Assembly (NCBI RefSeq): GCF_021462225.1
Contig: NC_061797.1
Location: forward strand, 3,837,001 to 3,901,000
Length of the DNA stretch: 64,000 nucleotides
Direction of reading: 5' to 3'
DNA from: Girardinichthys multiradiatus
Lineage: Eukaryota > Chordata > Actinopteri > Cyprinodontiformes > Goodeidae
Below, piece by piece: positions 13,001 through 22,624 of the stretch (the stretch's first letter is position 1; the number at the start of each line of letters is the position of its first letter). The notes under the pieces were generated by a model. That model did not search any database and was not told the DNA's origin. It saw nothing but the letters and a program-made list of their open reading frames with translations. A program made the translations under genes and the position numbers.

Positions 13001-13844
13001 TGTTTAATGAATAGATGGGCAGACCTCTAAACATCCACAGGTGTGCATTGTCTCAGACAGTCTTCACACCAACTGTAGTCACAAAGTAATTAAGAGGAAA
13101 ATAGCACTTTCCTGGCTATAAGTCTGGAGCATTGTCTGACAATACACATCCACTGTTTAATGAATAGATGGGCAGACCTCTAAACATCCACAGGTGTGCA
13201 TTGTCTCAGACAGTCTTCACACCAACTGTAGTCACAAAGTAATTAAGAGGAAAATAGCAATTTCCTGGCTATAAGTCTGGAGCATTGTCTGACAATACAC
13301 ATCCACTGTTTAATGAATAGATGGGCAGACCTCTAAACATCCACAGGTGTGCATTGTCTCAGACAGTCTTCACACCAACTGTAGTCACAAAGTAATTAAG
13401 AGGAAAATAGCACTTTCCTGGCTATAAGTCTGGAGCATTGTCTGACAATACACATCCACTGTTTAATGAATAGATGGGCAGACCTCTAAACATCCACAGG
13501 TGTGCATTGTCTCAGACAGTCTTCACACCAACTGTAGTCACAAAGTAATTAAGAGGAAAATAGCAATTTCCTGGCTATAAGTCTGGAGCATTGTCTGACA
13601 ATACACATCCACTGTTTAATGAATAGATGGGCAGACCTCTAAACATCCACAGGTGTGCATTGTCTCAGACAGTCTTCACACCAACTGTAGTCACAAAGTA
13701 ATTAAGAGGAAAATAGCACTTTCCTGGCTATAAGTCTGGAGCATTGTCTGACAATACACATCCACTGTTTAATGAATTAACGCGTCTGCGCTGTTGCTGA
13801 GGTGTCTCGGGGGGGTATGGCCAAGGGGCGTAACTAAGCGCGCT
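10001..13844 (+). repeat. Left terminal inverted repeat of the Polinton
   Basis: It matches the complement of 26724-27905. Identity stops at AGCGCGCT (13837-13844). Over the single-copy part (about 10150-10790) I count roughly ten differences from the right repeat. It is far longer than the right one because it contains about 3 kb of tandem 153-bp units. Near the end are two GGGCGGGACTTCCGGTGGCTGG copies. A hairpin with 13-bp arms (TGTTTTTAGATGT and complement) lies at about 10199-10229 and is kept in both repeats. Confidence 0.93.
10757..13778 (+). repeat. Tandem array, about 20 copies of a 153-bp unit, inside the left TIR
   Basis: The word ATTGTCTCAGACAGTC recurs at 10760, 10911, 11064, 11217 and 11370, and on to 13659, giving a 153-bp period with only small indels. 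Copies differ by a few bases, for example GGCACTTTCC versus AGCAATTCC variants. Each unit holds a 13-bp dyad, ATTGTCTGACAAT, and a second short dyad, GTCTCAGAC. The array stops at 13778 next to the inner TIR end. The right TIR has only about two units in inverted orientation. No coding frame is evident. Confidence 0.95.
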
Positions 13845-13998
13845 GAAGGTGGAGCAGTCAGTCATCCCTAGTTCTATCGAGAGATACAGCGCAATCTTTA
13901 CTGGGAGATCGGCTTCAAATCTGGTAGCTAAAAGTTTATTTTTAACCAGTTACACTGAAATATTTTTAGAACACTTGTAAGGAGAAGCTGAAAAACAA

Positions 13999-15171
13999 AT
14001 GTCGGAAAATATTTCAGGAAACGAAGAAGGTGAACATTCTGCTTCTATCGAAAGATACAACGCAATCTTCAGTAGTAAGTATTCATCTTTAAGAATTCTT
14101 TAAGTGCTTGTGAATGCTCGTTGGATAATAATAATGTTTAACTTATATTCTTTAGAACCCACGAGTGATGAGCTGGATGGTATCGTTTTTACACAGTCTG
14201 ACTATGGTAATTATTAACTGCAACAACATCTGGTTTAGTCAACTGGTGAATGCTATTTTGTGATTTAAAAAATAAATGAGATAAATTCTACTTACAGATT
14301 TAACAAGAGACGTATTCCTGAACGTTGGAGAGGTCAGCGTTTGTAACCGTCTGCCTCCAAAAAAATCAAAGTTGAGACGGAAACTTGTCTTTAAAAAAGA
14401 CAATCCGATCCCAGCGAAACATGAAATAGAGGGCGAAGCCATTCATGCACCACAGTCCCCTGACCGTGCGCCGGAAAAATTAACAGCTCCGGAAGAGGAG
14501 AGTAAGTAAAAAAAAAAATAAATATGCTTAGAAATATATATATATATATATATATATTTCTAAGCATATGTTTTCACAAGTCTATGCGATATTGCAGACT
14601 TGTTTTAACCCCTGATAAAATATTTTACAGATATATCGAATGATTTAATCCAGAACCCAAGCCTGGATAACATTCAGCAGAACTGTAGCAGTTCAGTGCA
14701 GGAAGAGTTGGAACCGCCCGGAACCGTTCAAATACCCCGTGAACGGAGTAAGTTATAGTTATATTCAAATCTTCACAGAAACAAGATTTTTTTTTTTCAA
14801 AAGACCTGCATTGTAAGGTAACTTTATTTTGTTTCACAGAATATCTTAAATTGAGGAAAAGACGGCGACTCTGTGCTCTTTATACCAGGGCGAGGCTTGT
14901 TAGAGGTTTATTGAATGGTAAGTTTAATTCTTCTTATACTCATTTACCTACTGAATTAATTTGCATATTTCATTAATTTATTTTTTTCTTTATCTTTCCA
15001 GAGGCAACGTTGATGGTGGAGCAGATTTCATCGAGACCTGGACAGCAACAGCGCAGACAGAGAGTTCCCCTATCCTTACGTGACCGTTGTAATAAAGCAT
15101 CATGTTTAACGCTTCTGGCAGCATGTCAGACATTGTTACTGAAACATTGCGCTGATATCAAGGTAATTTAA
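13999..15171 (+). CDS. Six-exon spliced gene for an unrecognised basic protein (231 aa)
   Basis: Six exons join in one frame: 13999-14074, 14156-14206, 14298-14501, 14631-14747, 14840-14917 and 15002-15171, stop TAA at 15169-15171. Every donor is GTAAGT or close (one is GTAATT) and every acceptor is a pyrimidine tract ending AG. All five introns are in phase 1 and only about 80-130 bp long. The product starts acidic (MSENISGNEEGEHSAS) and becomes strongly basic: PPKKSKLRRKL in exon 3, LKLRKRRRLCALYTRARLVR in exon 5, and an arginine/glutamine run then a leucine-rich tail in exon 6. This suggests nucleic-acid binding or a nuclear signal, but no family is recognised. It lies just inside the left TIR and 38 bp upstream of the polymerase frame. 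Exon 6 ends AAG GTAATTTAA, so the last bases could also serve as a donor. Confidence 0.7.
14524..14566. repeat. AT-repeat palindrome in intron 3 of the spliced gene
   Basis: An (AT)n run of about 20 bp is flanked by exact complements, ATGCTTAGAAA and TTTCTAAGCAT, so the intron can fold into one long hairpin. It probably arose from microsatellite growth at a small palindrome. Confidence 0.7.
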
Positions 15172-15208
15172 ACTGATCCTTGGGTCTTCTTCTTCTTCTG
15201 ATGTTAAT

Positions 15209-18200
15209 ATGGAAAGCCAGATCACACATGCGCTGAATGAGATAAGGAATGTTGTTGCTCATCTTAATGAAATTCCTGTTAATGCTGATGTGGCAGATAA
15301 CATCGGGTTAAATGCATCTCCTGCAAACAGTGAAAATGTAATAAATCAAAATCTGTACGGTGACTTTTTAAGCTCATTAGAACAGGCTGTTGAAGATTTA
15401 AATAGAACACCGTCTCCATCCAGCATTCAGCAAAATGAATCAGCTGACTTACAAATTCCTTCAACGTCACACGCCGCTTATCATACTGGGCAGCATGGCG
15501 GCAATTTAAATCCAGAGGTTGCAGTCAACCCTGATCAGATTGAGGGAGATCATCCTGCGACTGTTGAACGTGAACGTTTTAATAACATTGAAATAAGGAG
15601 ACCTTTTACCATCCCGCCTCCCTGCCCTGGTCATGTTCCTGATCTTGCTACAATCTATATAAACATCATGCATATTCTCACTGAATTAGCCGATACTGCA
15701 AGATCTTTAGCCAGACGTAACGATGTTGTGCAGCTAGAATTAGTTGGGGAAAATCTGAACCGTAACGTCACGTTTACCATTAACGATGATGGGAATGTGA
15801 TTCTGCCTGCTTTTGAGGATTTTCTGGATGAGTTAGTACAGTCCAACGCTGAAATGCCTGCAGATAATAACCTGGAATTTGTTCTACAGGTAGTTAATGA
15901 CCCTGCAGGAGGGTCAAAACGTAAGGTTAAAGGAACGTTAGACTGTGAACTGATTAATAAGAAAAAGCGTCACCTGTATATTGTAGATAATACCGGTAAT
16001 CAGTTATGCTTTGCCATAAGTCTTGCACACGTCTCTGACTCTAACCTCACTGATAATCAGGCTTTAGAGCTGGGGAGGGAGTGGCAACACAGGGCTGGTT
16101 TGATGATCAGACAGCAGTAACTTTCAGCGACATTGGTAAATTTGAAAACATTCTAAAGAGAAAAATTGTAGTGTTTCACAGAACCGTTACAGACTCTGCA
16201 GCTCTGTGTAAATTTGAGACCAGTTTCCCTGATCGATCAAACCCTCTCTTTCTGCTGTTATTTCAAGGTCATTACTATGGGATAAAAAATCTCAAGGGTT
16301 TTATAGGATCGAGATACATCTGTGCATATTGTTACGGGACCTATGAAAAGCCAGACACATACCATTGTGAAGGCTATTGTCCGGTGTGTCACTCATACCA
16401 GTGTATGCGTGAAATTAACGAACCTGTCGCCTGTGCAGGTTGTCACAGAATCTGTCGTAACTCTTCTTGTTTCAGTAGACACAGGGAACCTCGCAAAAGA
16501 CCTAGTGCTGACAGGCCCATGAGTGACTGTGAGTTGGTAAAACTGTGCAAGGTGTGCAAAAGGATATACGTTATTCCAATCAGCAAGCAGGATAAACCAC
16601 ACGTGTGTAAAATGCTGTATTTGTGGTGAGAATATACCTCCTGATTTAGATGTGACGTGCGATGGTCATCTGTGTTACATTCAAACCGCCCAAGCCTGTA
16701 ATCAGTTAGATGATAAACTGTTTTTTTATGATTTTGAATGCTTCATTGACGAGAACGGTGTGCACATCCCCTATCTGGTCTGTGTTAAAACGCTGAAAGG
16801 TGAGGAATGGCATGCTCATGGATTGAATTGCACCCAAAAATTACTTCTCCATTTCAGGAGACCGATGTACAGAGGCTTTACCTTAATAGCTCATAACGCA
16901 CGTGGGTATGATAGCTACCTGATTCTCACAGCTATGCTGCAGTTAGGCATTAAACCTCATCTCATCATGCAGGGAAGTAAAGTTCTCTGTTTAACCGACC
17001 CTGATTACAGGTTAAAATACATTGATAGTCTGTCCTTCATGTGTATGAAGCTTAGTGCGATGCCGAAAGCATTAGGTTTTAGTGATAAGACCAAAGGTTT
17101 TTTCCCCCACCTATTCTCGTCTGAGCAACATCTCCAGTATGTGGGGTCTTTTCCTCCCAGATTATCTGGGAGCATGAGTGGACTGAAATGAAACAATCAG
17201 ACCCAGGGGTGATCAGCTTTCTTGAGAAAGTTAATGCACCCGAACCGCTATCACCCCGAGATGCTCTGTATGGTGGACGCACCTGTCCTATGAGGTTGAG
17301 GTATACAGCGGGGGCAGGTGAAACTGTACACTATGTGGATTACACATCTCTGTACCCCTATGTAAATGCTAGCAGCGTCTTTCCCCTCGGGCACCCCACC
17401 ATCATTTACAAAGATTTTGATGACCCCAACAGCTACTTTGGCCTCATCAGAGCTGTGGTCTACCCCCCACGAGGGCTCTTTTTCCCTGTTTTGCCTTACA
17501 GAACATCCCAAGGTAAACTGGTGTTTACTCTCTGCCGCACATGTGCTGAAATAAATAACCAGTCAGGTCCCTGCAGGCATAATGATGAGGACAGAGCTCT
17601 GACAGGTGTGTGGGTGAGTGTAGAGTTTTGTAAAGCGTTACAGTGTGGTTATAGCCTAGCTAAAATCACTGAAGTTTGGCATTTTGAGAAGACCAGCGAC
17701 ACAATCTTTAAAGGTTACATTCACTGCTTTTTAAAGGGTAAGCAGGAGGCTTCAGGCTACCCATCTGAAGCGGTGGATGAGGAGAGCAGGTCAAAGTATG
17801 TCGCAGATTACAAACTTCACCAAGGTATCCAATTAGACGCAGGCAAAATCGAGGTGAACCCTGCCAAAAGACAGGTAGCGAAATTGTGTTTAAACAGCTT
17901 TTGGGGAAAGTTTGTGCAGCGAAGTGATCTGTCTCAGACCACAGTCATCACTAACCCTGATGAGTTTTTCAGCTTCATGTTCTCGAGTAAATACAGGGTT
18001 AACTACTTCCATTTCTTCAACCCTGAAATGTGTGTAGTGCAGTGGAACTACAGCAAACGTGTCATCTCTCCCCCAAGCAAGTTAAACAATGTCTTTATTG
18101 CAGCATTCACCACCGCTTATGCGCGTTTAAAACTTCTCAGCAGCATGGAGCAATTGCAGGACAGATTGATTTATATTGACACAGACAGTTTGATTTATGT

Positions 18201-18593
18201 GACAAAAAATGGTGAAACTCCTCTGGAGTTGGGGAATTATCTGGTGATCTTACTGACGAGCTCGCAGGAGACAGCATTTCGGAGTTTGCATCAACAGGAC
18301 CCAAGAGTTATGCATATCAAACCAAAAACCAGAAAAAGCTAGTGATACGTGCTAAGGGTATCACTCAGACGCATGAATGCAGCGAGAGGGTCAATTTGGA
18401 CAGCATCAAAGGGCTGGTCCAGGGCTACTTACAGGGGTCAACTGAGGGTGTCATTGAAATCCCTCAGCACACGATCAGGAGGGATAAAAAGAGATTCCTC
18501 TTAAGAAATGCTGCATTTGTTAAAAGGTTTCGGTTGGTGTATGACAAGAGATGCCTTTTTTCTGACGGGACAACTCTGCCTTTCGGTTATTAG
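15209..18593 (+). pseudogene. polB: Polinton family B DNA polymerase, broken by four frame changes
   Basis: Five consecutive frames cover one polymerase of about 1,120 codons: 15209-16120, 16081-16629, 16652-17191, 17188-18342 and 18342-18593. Domains in order: a poorly conserved N-terminal region; a cysteine-rich zinc-ribbon-like part (about 16310-16630); exonuclease motifs FYDFE near 16725, LIAHNARGYDSYL near 16890 and YIDSLSF near 17020; polymerase motif A YTSLYP near 17340; motif B KLCLNSFWGKF near 17880; motif C YIDTDS near 18175; and a C-terminal end in PFGY. This matches protein-primed-type PolB of Polintons, which would copy the element. The breaks fall near 16095, 16610, 17165 and 18245, and each looks like a small indel. 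All catalytic motifs are still present. Assembly error is an alternative to true decay. Confidence 0.9.
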
Positions 18594-18628
18594 AGCATAA
18601 GAAGAAGAAGAAGAAAGATAAAATAAAA

Positions 18629-19312
18629 ATGTTGCAATCTGCCAATTTACAGGAGGTTGATTTTGATCCTAGATTTAGAGCGCCTTTCTCGTGTATAATA
18701 ATAGGACCCAGTGGTTGTGGAAAAACCTTTTTTGTAAAAAGTGTTTTGCAGAACTGTAACCATGTCATGGATGTTGTTCCAGAAAATATTGTGTGGATTT
18801 ACACTTCTTTTCAACCCATGTATGCTGAATTGCAGAAGATGAATAAAAATATAAAATTTGTGGAAGGATTGCCTCATTCTTTTGAAGATGAAAACCTGTT
18901 TCCTCCTGATCAGAATCATCTGATTATTCTAGACGATGTTATCGCTCAAGCCTCAGATGATGAAAACGTGATGAAGGTCTTTACCCAGTTTCGTCACCAT
19001 CGTAATATGAGTGTTATGATGTTGACTCAGAATGTTTTTCATCAAGGAAAGTTCAGTCGCACTATTAGTTTGAACTGTAATTATATGGTGTTGTTTAAGA
19101 ACCCGAGAGATAAGCTGCAGCTGAATATACTGGCCCGTCAAATGTTTCCATCTCAAAAGGGTCTCTTCTTGGAGAGTTTTGAAGATGCGACGAGAGAAGC
19201 TCATGGATATTTAATCATCGATTTTACGCCTACCTGCCCAGAACATTTCAGACTGAGAACAGGCATACTTCCTCACCAGTGGTCTGCTGTGTATGTGCCC
19301 AGAACAAAGTAA
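18629..19312 (+). CDS. Genome-packaging ATPase (FtsK/HerA type)
   Basis: This open 227-residue protein has Walker A GPSGCGKT at residues 26-33, a hydrophobic strand with acidic Walker B (LIILDD, 98-103), and MLTQN at about 131-135 in the sensor-like position. Size and motif spacing fit the A32-like packaging ATPases carried by Polintons and related DNA viruses, which drive DNA into the capsid. It starts 36 bp after the polymerase frame ends and stops 6 bp before the next gene, so the plus-strand genes are closely packed. A catalytic arginine cannot be assigned from one sequence. The gene shows no break, unlike the polymerase beside it. Confidence 0.9.
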   Translation: MLQSANLQEVDFDPRFRAPFSCIIIGPSGCGKTFFVKSVLQNCNHVMDVVPENIVWIYTSFQPMYAELQKMNKNIKFVEGLPHSFEDENLFPPDQNHLIILDDVIAQASDDENVMKVFTQFRHHRNMSVMMLTQNVFHQGKFSRTISLNCNYMVLFKNPRDKLQLNILARQMFPSQKGLFLESFEDATREAHGYLIIDFTPTCPEHFRLRTGILPHQWSAVYVPRTK

Positions 19313-19318
19313 GTCATC

Positions 19319-19660
19319 ATGTCTGCACGTATAAAAAGGAATGTACCATTATTCAGAGCCTTGTTTGAGGCCACCCCGCAGAAGCGCAAAGATATTCTTG
19401 CACACTGCTCTCCCGACTTTCTTCAGGCTCTGTGCGAGATTGCTCTGAATATCCTAAAAGGTAACATTAAACTATCTCCATCTCAACACCGGAAATTGAA
19501 GAAGCAAAGAAAAATCATCAGATTGTTGGGTGATAAAAAAACCGGAATAAAAACTAAACAGCTGGCTCTCAAAAGGCAATGAGGTGGTTTTATTCTCCCC
19601 ATCTTAACGGCTCTTGCTCCCTTGATCGGTGATCTAGTGGGTGGTATAATCAGGAGATAA
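19319..19660 (+). pseudogene. Small basic X-like Polinton protein with an in-frame UGA
   Basis: The open part (19319-19582, 87 residues) starts MSARIKRNVPLFRALF and has a lysine/arginine-rich second half (HRKLKKQRKIIRLL, then KTGIKTK). A TGA at 19580-19582 ends it. The same frame then continues with a glycine- and leucine-rich hydrophobic tail (GGFILPILTALAP) to TAA at 19658-19660. A basic body followed by a hydrophobic tail is the layout of a small conserved Polinton/adintovirus protein that has been compared with adenovirus pX. So the TGA is best read as a nonsense change that removes the tail, although readthrough cannot be excluded. The TAA overlaps the next ATG (TAATG). Confidence 0.7.
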
Positions 19661-20480
19661 TGTCTCTCAGAACATCGCAGAAGATGTTTCTCATTTCCCC
19701 TCATCAATTCAAGCGTCTGACCCAGTCAGACACGTCCATCAGACAGACGGCGGAGGAGAATTTGGATGCTGAAATGAGAGCGATAATAAATGAGCCCGGT
19801 TTGACTTCTTATGAAAAAATCAAGAAATATTAAGCACTTTTCCAGAGGTATCTGACTCTACTCAAGCAAGGTGTGAAAGAAGAACAGCGGGTAAGTTTAA
19901 CGCTGCACCGTGACACAGAGGTTCCTGAACATGAGCAGTCCCAAGAAAAACAAGGCCCAGGGCAGGACGAGGCCCCTAAGGATCAGGTTGTTACGGATGT
20001 ACTGAAAAGCCTACCGAAGCATAACCGTAAAAATGCTGAGTACATTTTGATGAAATTATCCGAAAGAAGTGAGAGTTGGACTTCGCGAGGTGAATTTGTA
20101 TATAAAGGGAATGTTGTAAAGGGGTCCCACATGATTGACTTGTTAAAAAATCTCATCCTTCCGTTTAAAAAATCTGGAGCATGGCTACCCCAAGGGTGGT
20201 CAGACTTTCTACATACCTTGTCAGAGGTAAACATCCCCATATCTTCAGTCATTATGCTCGTGAAGAATATAGACAGTTCAAATCAGGGGGTACATCTATT
20301 GAAAATGGGGGTACACCACCCAGCATTAAGCAGAGAAGAACAAGAAGAAGAAGGCAGATAACTCATTCTCCCCATTGGTCGAGATCCGAGCTGGAAGATC
20401 CAAAAAATGCTGATGGGAAGTCAAAAAAGTCTCTTCGTAAGACGACATTACCACCCCGATGGATTACATTTTCACCATAA
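19660..20480 (+). pseudogene. Second small conserved Polinton protein, broken by a stop and a frame change
   Basis: The ATG at 19660 opens 57 codons ending in TAA at 19831-19833. The same frame then stays open to 20361, reading through FQRYLTLLKQG, a proline/glutamine linker, VLKSLPKHNRKNAEYIL, and GSHMIDLLKNLILPFKK followed by PQGWSDFLHTL. This fits a Polinton family protein of unknown function that normally lies beside the ATPase. Near 20240-20290 the coding sense appears to move to another frame, which gives an arginine-rich tail (QRRTRRRRQ) ending at 20480. One nonsense change and one frame change are therefore inferred. The tail frame is less certain than the rest. Confidence 0.6.
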
Positions 20481-20514
20481 ACCGTTTTAAGAAAATGAAA
20501 CATGTAGCCTATTT

Positions 20515-20545
20515 CTTTTATTCAATAAAATATTTATTGATTATA
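20515..20545. terminator. Two-way polyadenylation signal between the convergent gene blocks
   Basis: AATAAA lies on the plus strand at 20524-20529, and TTTATT at 20533-20538 gives AATAAA on the minus strand. They sit in the 176-bp gap between the last plus-strand frame (ends 20480) and the protease gene (ends 20657). One compact site could therefore end both transcription units. Confidence 0.65.
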
Positions 20546-20656
20546 TTTTCAAGTCTAGCTTCGTTCTCTACTTCACACACTAACATATGATGTCATTACA
20601 CAAATATTAAATCATAAGAAAAAACAAACAATGGAAAAAAAAAAAAATAAGACATT

Positions 20657-21199
20657 TTAAATTCCATAACAATCCAGAAACATATCCAAAGAGCATGTTC
20701 CGTGAGTATAAAATGTACAACTTTGATTAATGACACATTTCTGATATTTTTTCACAAAGTTAGATACCATTAAATCATTCTTAATCACATCTCCGGTGTA
20801 TTTTGACAACACTTGCTGCAGTGATAATCCGCACGCTCTATGACATAGATAAAAAATGCAATGGTGACCGCACACAGTGGACATAGTGTTTTGAAGCTGA
20901 TTATTATGATACAATATTTTTGAGGATCTGTCTTCTAAAAATGTTACGATGCTTGACGGGTAGAACTCGAAATCCGGAGAGAATCCATAAGAGTCAAAAA
21001 AGCTGGATTGACCATTCTCATCCAATGTCAGAGGTAGCCAGTGTTCGCCAGGCATGTGTGAAGGATGTGTGTTCACAATAAAGTAGGCCGGCCCTGGGAA
21101 TTTTTCAGCTAGCAGCTGGAGCTGGTCGCACGGCCACACACCGCAAAACAAATCTCCCAGCAGATGATGCAGTATGTTCTCAATTTCATGATTATTCAT
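20657..21199 (-). CDS. Adenain-like cysteine protease (capsid maturation)
   Basis: This open 180-residue protein has the order of catalytic residues of the adenovirus-type protease family: His53 in GEHW, Asp69 in FFDSYG, Gln103 as the oxyanion residue, and Cys110 seven residues later in TVCGHHC. In Polintons and adenoviruses this enzyme cleaves capsid and core precursors during particle maturation. The length fits the family. It is the 3'-most gene of the minus-strand block, 12 bp downstream of the capsid gene stop. No damage is visible. The C-terminal half has several extra cysteines (CVINQSCTFYTHGTC) of unknown role. Confidence 0.9.
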   Translation of the reverse strand: MNNHEIENILHHLLGDLFCGVWPCDQLQLLAEKFPGPAYFIVNTHPSHMPGEHWLPLTLDENGQSSFFDSYGFSPDFEFYPSSIVTFLEDRSSKILYHNNQLQNTMSTVCGHHCIFYLCHRACGLSLQQVLSKYTGDVIKNDLMVSNFVKKYQKCVINQSCTFYTHGTCSLDMFLDCYGI

Positions 21200-21210
21200 G
21201 TCTGATTAGA

Positions 21211-22182
21211 TTAATAATAATCCACCAGCACACGCCTCTTTGAATCAATCTCTAAAATAGAGTCATAACAAGCGTAGATGATCAGCGTGGTGGAATGAGG
21301 CAACGGGTTTCTGAAACGCATTTCCAGTCTTAAATTCCCACTGGAAACTGGAGATAGAGCATTTGTGTCCTCACCCGGGTTAAGATTAAATGTGAATAGA
21401 GAGTATCCTTGATTAAATTCCTGACGTGTTATACTCAGCGGAAGATCTTTTAGATGTCGTCCTGTAGCCGTAAACAAGTTGTAATACTCTCTCACTGAAT
21501 GACCTTGGTTAAAATTGGGCTGGAAGGCCTTAGCTGGAATTTGTCTGCCATCCTTACACAAAGCTAAATATTCCATATCAAAATGATTAAAGTCAAACGA
21601 ATTGAGATTGCGTGTTCCTGTAAAAGCGTCATGATCCAGTAATGCAATCACCACATACTTGGGAAAGACGCCTAAGAAAAGATTCTCTTGGTTGCATACC
21701 CTTGAATTTTCATGGATGGAATATGTTGTTACATTCACACGTGAAAGTGGATACAGAGCATTTGCTTTCATTAAAGCTGTAGTGTGACCCAGTCGTACAG
21801 CTGGAGAGACAGTAACTTTTTTGATAAAAAGAGATGCTCCTAATATCCTGAGTTTGAAAGTAGAGTCTCTTGCGGCCATGAGACAAAAGGCATCGTTGGC
21901 TCTTGTAAGTTTAATTTTGAGGTCAACAGAGCTTAAAAGAAGTCTTTCACAGAAAAATATGTCTGCATGCAGGGGGCCTAGGAGATGTACCTTCCTGAAA
22001 TTTTCCGTAAAGCCTGCTCTGTTGTTAAGACCTTGATTAAGGCCGTTAGTTGTAACAATAGAGTTCAGAGCCCCTGCAGTGTCTTTATAAAAAAGACCAG
22101 AGCTAAACTGGCTTTTTAAAGAATCCTCAGAAAAGTTTAACAATGTCTCAATCATGGCTCTGTATGGATGTGTCGTTGTTTT
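21211..22182 (-). pseudogene. Major capsid protein, N-terminal part deleted
   Basis: The frame from the ATG at 22155 gives 314 residues that match the middle and C-terminal parts of the Polinton double jelly-roll capsid protein: LLNFSEDSLKSQFSSGLFY, LLGPLHADIFF, SPAVRLGH and QENLFLG, ending EIDSKRRVLVDYY. Family members usually have well over 100 further residues before this point. The same frame is open upstream to 22182 and still reads HPYRA just before the Met, which belongs to the conserved capsid sequence, so the first Met here is internal. The upstream DNA belongs to the neighbouring pVI-like gene, so a deletion removed the junction. A first jelly roll cannot be complete, and a working capsid protein is unlikely. 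Confidence 0.8.
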
Positions 22183-22535
22183 TTAACTGTCCTTAAACGA
22201 TCACCAGGGGGTCTTGTTTTGGGTCTTTTGGATAAAACCATAATTCCTGAACCTTCTTGACCTTCGGTGCGTGTAGAACCACTCATTTAACTCACGGCTC
22301 TACCGATGACATCCGAAGCAATATTTGATGCAGCCGTTTTAAGATGGGGTTTTGCAAAAGCAAATCCTTTTTTAACCAGAGGGGATACGAAGCGGAATAA
22401 TTTCGAAAATAATGATCCGATTCCGCGTCCGTACATGACCGGGGCCCCATAAAACCCTGGCAGATTACCGCCTGATTGACTTACATAGTAATTTACAAAG
22501 CGATTTGGATCACGTCTCAGACTTAGATGTGCCAT
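22152..22535 (-). pseudogene. pVI-like capsid-associated protein with in-frame stop
   Basis: The Met at 22535 (MAHLSLRRDPNRF) is preferred over an upstream Met at 22595, because conserved sequence starts there. The protein has a glycine/tyrosine-rich start (SGGNLPGFYGAPVMYG) and an amphipathic, lysine-containing helix region (LFRFVSPLVKKGFAF). Both resemble the pVI-like membrane-active proteins of Polintons. TAA at 22289-22287 ends it. The same frame then reads a second, basic segment (EGSGIMVLSKRPKTRPPG) to about 22152. The stop therefore looks like a nonsense change in a longer gene whose 3' end was then lost in the deletion that also cut the capsid gene. Confidence 0.65.
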
Positions 22536-22624
22536 GTTCTCTCTTGCCTGCTTGATGCAGTGTTGAAGGACCAGGGTAATATGAATGATAATCAATCAGT
22601 CTTAGAGGTTATATATATCTCTGT

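Noticed and set aside
10757..13778. CRISPR array
   Set aside because: The units follow one another without unique spacers, the period is 153 bp, and the context is a vertebrate Polinton terminal repeat.
22287..22595. Start of the pVI-like gene at 22595
   Set aside because: The first 20 residues are hydrophobic and unlike the family; conserved sequence starts at the Met at 22535.
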